Made by a program: the position numbers and the translations under genes
Source of the DNA: Bacillota bacterium
GTDB lineage: Bacteria > Bacillota_I > Bacilli_A > RFN20 > CAG-826
DNA length: 18,101 nt
Direction: 5' to 3'
Assembly: GCA_030831415.1 (NCBI GenBank)
Contig: JAURLC010000051.1
Coordinates: forward strand, 1-18,101
In this document: piece after piece, positions 14,659 through 18,101 of the stretch
Layout: each line of letters opens with the position of its first letter
Position numbering within the stretch: position 1 is the stretch's first letter
The notes under the pieces: generated by a model
What the model saw: the letters and a program-made list of their open reading frames with translations, nothing else
Database searches by the model: none
What the model was told of the DNA's origin: nothing

Positions 14659-15747
14659 ATGCGCATTGAAACTGATTTAAAATTAGATTTCTCAGATGTT
14701 CTCATTCGACCAAAACGTTCTACCTTAAAAAGTAGAAAAGACGTTCAACTTGTTCGTCAATATAAATTTCGCCATTCTACACGCACATGGCAAGGTATTC
14801 CAATCATGGCCTCGAATATGGATGGAGTCGGCACCCTTGACATGACACTATCCTTACAAACGAATCAATTGTTAACCGTACTCGTTAAATCGTTAACCTT
14901 ACAAGAAATAAAAATATATGCAGACCGTCTTTTGCCCGATTACACGGTTTTTTCAACAGGGACAAGTGAAGCTGATTTAACACGATTACAATCCATCCTT
15001 CAAGCGTTCCCCCAGTTTTACATGATTTGTATTGATGTTGCCAATGGGTACAGCGAACATTTTGCCGACTTCGTTGCCAAAGTTCGCAATCTTTATCCTG
15101 ATTATGTGATTATTGCAGGTAATGTTGTCACCGGTGATATGACCCAAGAACTTCTCCTTCGTGGCGCTGATATCGTCAAAGTGGGTATTGGTCCAGGAAG
15201 TGTATGCACCACGCGTATTCAAACAGGAGTAGGATATCCACAATTATCCGCAATCATCGAATGTGCTGAAGCTGCCCATGGCATGGGAGCGCTCATTATT
15301 GGAGATGGCGGTTGTACCTCTCCAGGAGATGTCGCCAAAGCGTTTGGTGCAGGAGCAGATTTTGTCATGCTTGGCGGCATGCTAGCAGGACACGATCAAG
15401 GGGGAGGTTCAGTGATTGAACAATTTGAACCAACCGGTACCTTTGATGCTGAAAGCAAACTACCAATTTTATCATCTTCCAAATACATTCAATTTTATGG
15501 AATGAGTTCGGACACGGCAATGACCAAAAACCAACAAGAAATGGCGAATTATCGAAGCTCAGAAGGACGAACCGTTAAAGTTCCTTATCGAGGCGATGTC
15601 CAAAAAACGATACAGGATATTCTTGGTGGCCTTCGCTCAACATGTACGTATGTTGGTGCTAGAACATTAAAAGAATTACCGCGCGGTACCACCTTTATTC
15701 GTGTTCAAAAACAATTTAACGACGTTTTTGCCAAGACGAATAAATAA
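14659..15747 (+). CDS. guaC: GMP reductase
   Basis: GuaC reductively deaminates GMP to IMP with NADPH, returning guanine nucleotides to the adenine branch. The 362-residue protein is an IMPDH/GMPR TIM barrel without CBS domains. It starts MRIETDLKLDFSDVLIRPKR, carries the MASNMD segment, CIDVANGYSEHF, AGNVVTG and the catalytic loop GIGPGSVCTTR with the thioimidate cysteine C183, then GDGGCTSPGDVAKAFGAGAD and FYGMSS, and ends GLRSTCTYVGA...TTFIRVQ. These match the E. coli/animal type of GuaC (about 345 residues) much better than the shorter Bacillus-type enzyme. Compared with the E. coli enzyme as I recall it, about 15 extra residues lie just before FYGMSS. The start is backed by GAGGAGAG 8 bases upstream. 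It is convergent with purB, with a 5-base gap. Confidence 0.94.
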   Translation: MRIETDLKLDFSDVLIRPKRSTLKSRKDVQLVRQYKFRHSTRTWQGIPIMASNMDGVGTLDMTLSLQTNQLLTVLVKSLTLQEIKIYADRLLPDYTVFSTGTSEADLTRLQSILQAFPQFYMICIDVANGYSEHFADFVAKVRNLYPDYVIIAGNVVTGDMTQELLLRGADIVKVGIGPGSVCTTRIQTGVGYPQLSAIIECAEAAHGMGALIIGDGGCTSPGDVAKAFGAGADFVMLGGMLAGHDQGGGSVIEQFEPTGTFDAESKLPILSSSKYIQFYGMSSDTAMTKNQQEMANYRSSEGRTVKVPYRGDVQKTIQDILGGLRSTCTYVGARTLKELPRGTTFIRVQKQFNDVFAKTNK

Positions 15748-15764
15748 AAGTCTTACCCAAAGAC
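15742..15764 (-). terminator. Weak terminator at the end of the purA-purB operon
   Basis: On the minus strand GTCTT-TGGGT-AAGAC (15764-15750) forms a 5-base-pair stem that includes the purB stop codon, followed by TTTTATTT (15749-15742). The stem is short, but position and T-run fit. The same GTCTT (plus strand, 15750-15754) could pair with an AAGAC inside the guaC end (15733-15737), a competing fold on the plus transcript. Confidence 0.4.
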
Positions 15765-17030
15765 ACGTTCATATAAAACAGCAATGTTTTTGAATGGATC
15801 GATTTCTTTTTCTAAAGTTTTCCAAGGCAAACCTGAAAAGAATTCATGTTGTTTTAAGAGCATTAAGAGCGACTGTTTCTCTTGCATCGCCTGAAAACTC
15901 AATGTTTGTAAATGGCGATAAGCAACTTCACGGTCAAGTCCTGTAAGAATACATGTATGGAGTACATATTGTGACATCCAAACATCATAACTCTCCTCAA
16001 TATGTTGTTGCATAACCTCAGGAAAAACCTCTAGATTGTTTAAAAGGTTGTCCACTCCTAATAACATATAATCGATTAAAGTCGTTGCATCCATCAACAC
16101 CACACGTTCCACGGAAGAATGTGAAATATCGCGTTCATGCCATAACGCTTGATTTTCCATCACTGCCTGAGCATATGAACGCATTAAACGGGCAAGACCG
16201 GTAAGGTTTTCACTTTTAATTGGATTGCGTTTGTGCGGCATTGCAGACGATCCTTTTTGCTTGGCAGCAAAACCTTCTGCCACTTCTCCTACATCGCTTC
16301 GAGACAATAGGCGTATATCTAAGACAACTTTTTCAACCCAACTGGCGAGGACGGCTAAGGCATTCACATACGTGCTGTGGCGATCTCGTTGCAAGATTTG
16401 GGTATGTATCGAAGATACAGATAACCCTAATTGTTGAGCAACGAGTTGTTCGTGTTCAGGAGGTAAAATCGGATACGTCCCAATCGAGCCAGAAAGTTTG
16501 CATACCTCCACACCCTTCGAGGCCTCTTCAATCGATTTCTCCAATCGTATTAGATCATCAAACCATAAAGCAAAACGAACACCAAAGGATGTCTTTTCTG
16601 CATACATCCCATGGGTTCTTGCCATGATGGGCGTATGTTGAAACCGTAAAGCAAGTTGATGAAGCGTTGATTTCAAAACTTGAATCGTTTGATGAATTTT
16701 ACGATTCGCATCGACAAATAATAAACTATGTGCAGTATCAATGACATCCGAGGATGTTAACCCAAAATGAAACCATCGTTTTTCTTCACCCAACGATAAA
16801 CGGCATGCATCGACAAAGGCCAGTACATCGTGTTTTAAAACAAGTTCAAGTTGTTGAATATTTTCTAGGGTAAACGTAACCTTATTGATTTTCTTGACCG
16901 TTGTTGCATCAATCATCCCACGTGTCGATAATGCGTGAATATTGGCTAATTCAACTCGCAAATAAGTTTCAAATTTATGTTGATCTGACCAGAGGTTTTT
17001 CCAAAAGGGGAGTGTGTAACGATCAATCAT
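15753..17030 (-). CDS. purB: Adenylosuccinate lyase
   Basis: PurB cleaves adenylosuccinate to AMP and fumarate, and SAICAR to AICAR in de novo purine synthesis. At 425 residues it fits the Bacillus-type length (about 431). Seen: FHFGLTSSDVIDTA, the catalytic-His segment ARTHGMYAEKTSFG (H140), QILQRDRHSTYVNALAVLAS, and the family signature GSSAMPHKRNP (260-270), whose flexible loop carries the catalytic serine S262, followed by ENL and HERDISHSSVERV. A GAGGT site (17040-17036) inside the end of purA precedes the ATG, and the two genes overlap by 8 bases, so they are co-transcribed and probably translationally coupled. The gene faces guaC tail to tail. Only the salvage-side steps are present here; no other purine-synthesis genes are in view. 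Confidence 0.95.
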   Translation of the reverse strand: MIDRYTLPFWKNLWSDQHKFETYLRVELANIHALSTRGMIDATTVKKINKVTFTLENIQQLELVLKHDVLAFVDACRLSLGEEKRWFHFGLTSSDVIDTAHSLLFVDANRKIHQTIQVLKSTLHQLALRFQHTPIMARTHGMYAEKTSFGVRFALWFDDLIRLEKSIEEASKGVEVCKLSGSIGTYPILPPEHEQLVAQQLGLSVSSIHTQILQRDRHSTYVNALAVLASWVEKVVLDIRLLSRSDVGEVAEGFAAKQKGSSAMPHKRNPIKSENLTGLARLMRSYAQAVMENQALWHERDISHSSVERVVLMDATTLIDYMLLGVDNLLNNLEVFPEVMQQHIEESYDVWMSQYVLHTCILTGLDREVAYRHLQTLSFQAMQEKQSLLMLLKQHEFFSGLPWKTLEKEIDPFKNIAVLYERVFG

Positions 17031-18101
17031 GCTTTACCTCGATGAGTTGTTCACGTTGAGGACCAACGGAAATATAACGAATAGGTTTCTTGAGTGTTTG
17101 TTCAATAAACGAAAGATAGTGTTGAGCTTCTTTTGGTAAATCATGGACATGGCGAATCAAACTAATATCTTGTATCCAAGGCGTAAAGGTTTGATAGATG
17201 GGAACAACCCTTTTTAAATCTTCTGCATGGGCGGGAACATGGAAAATATCTTGACCATCCACGTGATAATGCGTGCAAATTTTTAACGGCTCTACGCCAG
17301 ATAAAATATCAAACAAGGTCACGGCTAGTTCGCTAACACCTGAGACGCGTACAGCATGCTTTAACATCACCAAATCTAGATGACCAATCCGACGAGGACG
17401 ACCTGTTGTTGCCCCATATTCATGCGCTTTTTCTCGTATGAATTGAGAAACGTGATCATCATATTCGGTAGGGAAGGGTCCTTCGCCTACGCGTGTTGAA
17501 TAGGCTTTAATGACACCAAGGGTTCGTTCAATATAACCTTGCGCAATACCCAAATCAATAGAGGAACTCGTAGGACTAGGATGACTTGAGGTGACAAAAG
17601 GGTACGTTCCATGATCGAGATCAAGCATCATCCCTTGAGCCCCTTCAAATAACATCGATTGTCCTTTTGCTTTTGCTTCCTCTAATAATTGACCAACATC
17701 GACAATGTAAGGTTTAATTTTATTGATAAAAGGGGTGAGGTTTTTCACATACGTCTCAACATCCATAGAAAAATCATACATGGCATTGAGTTGTATTAAT
17801 TCCTCTTTAAAACGAGGAATATTGAGCAACGATGCTATTCGTAAACCAACTCGTCCTGCTTTTAGTTGATACGCAGGTCCAATGCCTTTTAATGTGGTCC
17901 CAATTTTGACCTGCTTACTAGATTCTGCTACTTGATCAAGATGCTTATGAAGCGGGGTAATGAGATGAGCGCGATCAGAAATTCTAAGTTGTGAAAGCTG
18001 AAAGGGTTCAAGTTCTATTTCTAAAGCTTCTAAGTCAATGACCATTCCGTTTCCCATCACATTCAATGCATGAGGGTGAATAATACCGGAAGGTAACAAA
18101 T
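17023..18101 (-). CDS. purA: Adenylosuccinate synthetase, 5' end cut by window edge
   Basis: PurA joins IMP and aspartate with GTP to form adenylosuccinate, the first step from IMP to AMP. About 358 residues are present. The first in-window residues (LLPSGI) match the family's KLHLxPSGI, about 55-60 residues into the protein, so the GDEGKGK P-loop lies outside the window. Present: GNGMVID, IGTTLKGIGPAY, MLFEGAQGMMLDLDHGTYPFVTSS (split around 17590-17670), KAYSTRVGEGPFPTE, the TTGRPRR motif that contacts IMP and aspartate, and the C-terminal ISVGPQREQ guanine-binding segment. After VTSS the usual Gly-rich TAGG...GSGxGP loop is replaced by a Ser-rich sequence without those glycines. The gene stops with TGA, overlapping the purB start by 8 bases. 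Confidence 0.95.
   Translation of the reverse strand, partial: LLPSGIIHPHALNVMGNGMVIDLEALEIELEPFQLSQLRISDRAHLITPLHKHLDQVAESSKQVKIGTTLKGIGPAYQLKAGRVGLRIASLLNIPRFKEELIQLNAMYDFSMDVETYVKNLTPFINKIKPYIVDVGQLLEEAKAKGQSMLFEGAQGMMLDLDHGTYPFVTSSHPSPTSSSIDLGIAQGYIERTLGVIKAYSTRVGEGPFPTEYDDHVSQFIREKAHEYGATTGRPRRIGHLDLVMLKHAVRVSGVSELAVTLFDILSGVEPLKICTHYHVDGQDIFHVPAHAEDLKRVVPIYQTFTPWIQDISLIRHVHDLPKEAQHYLSFIEQTLKKPIRYISVGPQREQLIEVKHD

Noticed and set aside
16220..16627. 135-codon plus-strand frame inside purB
   Set aside because: It is antisense to conserved purB motifs (including GSSAMPHKRNP), has no start signals, and its product resembles nothing.

Overview
The window reads as a compact, gene-dense stretch of a low-GC (roughly 40%, estimated by eye) bacterial chromosome. 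It is probably a Mollicutes-like or Erysipelotrichia-like member of the Firmicutes/Tenericutes, but no single gene fixes the taxon. The standard genetic code applies: tryptophan is TGG throughout, and TGA ends at least two genes (the SGNH hydrolase and purA). The giant surface protein carries a C-terminal transmembrane anchor and no LPXTG sorting signal, which suits a wall-less or sortase-poor cell without proving it.

Layout. 1-90 (minus) is the start of a membrane protein, perhaps an aquaporin/glycerol facilitator. 196-6147 (plus) is a tightly overlapping three-gene unit closed by a strong terminator at 6160-6187: a 1205-residue surface protein (signal peptide, L-type lectin domain, Ig-like domain, ten InlB-B-type repeats, membrane anchor), an unrecognised single-pass membrane protein with a long beta-rich exterior, and an MscS-type mechanosensitive channel. 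6239-12141 holds housekeeping and metabolic genes: a Leu/Phe/Val/Glu-type amino-acid dehydrogenase, an SGNH/GDSL hydrolase, 5-formyltetrahydrofolate cyclo-ligase, the GTPase HflX, a nitroreductase and a cytoplasmic GH13 glucan hydrolase. 12138-14536 (minus) holds a luciferase-like flavin oxidoreductase followed by a sugar-type solute-binding lipoprotein. 14659-18101 is a purine interconversion block: guaC (GMP to IMP) on plus, facing purA-purB (IMP to AMP) on minus.

How it works together. guaC, purA and purB would convert guanine nucleotides into adenine nucleotides through IMP. The GH13 enzyme and the binding protein, whose stop codons overlap, suggest uptake and hydrolysis of maltodextrin-like sugars, but no ABC permease is present in the window. 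The lectin/InlB-repeat protein, its membrane partner and the MscS channel form one transcription unit and may be an adhesion module tied to membrane tension.

Two architectural traits stand out. At least five and probably six genes have a -10-like hexamer (TAnnnT) ending 6-7 bases before the start codon and no Shine-Dalgarno sequence, the signature of leaderless mRNAs. Genes with good Shine-Dalgarno sites (mscS, nitroreductase, guaC, purB, the solute-binding protein) sit among them. In addition, three convergent gene pairs overlap or lie 5 bases apart, leaving almost no room for terminators. No RNA genes, insertion sequences, CRISPR arrays or phage genes were seen, and no gene-free stretch exceeds about 160 bases.
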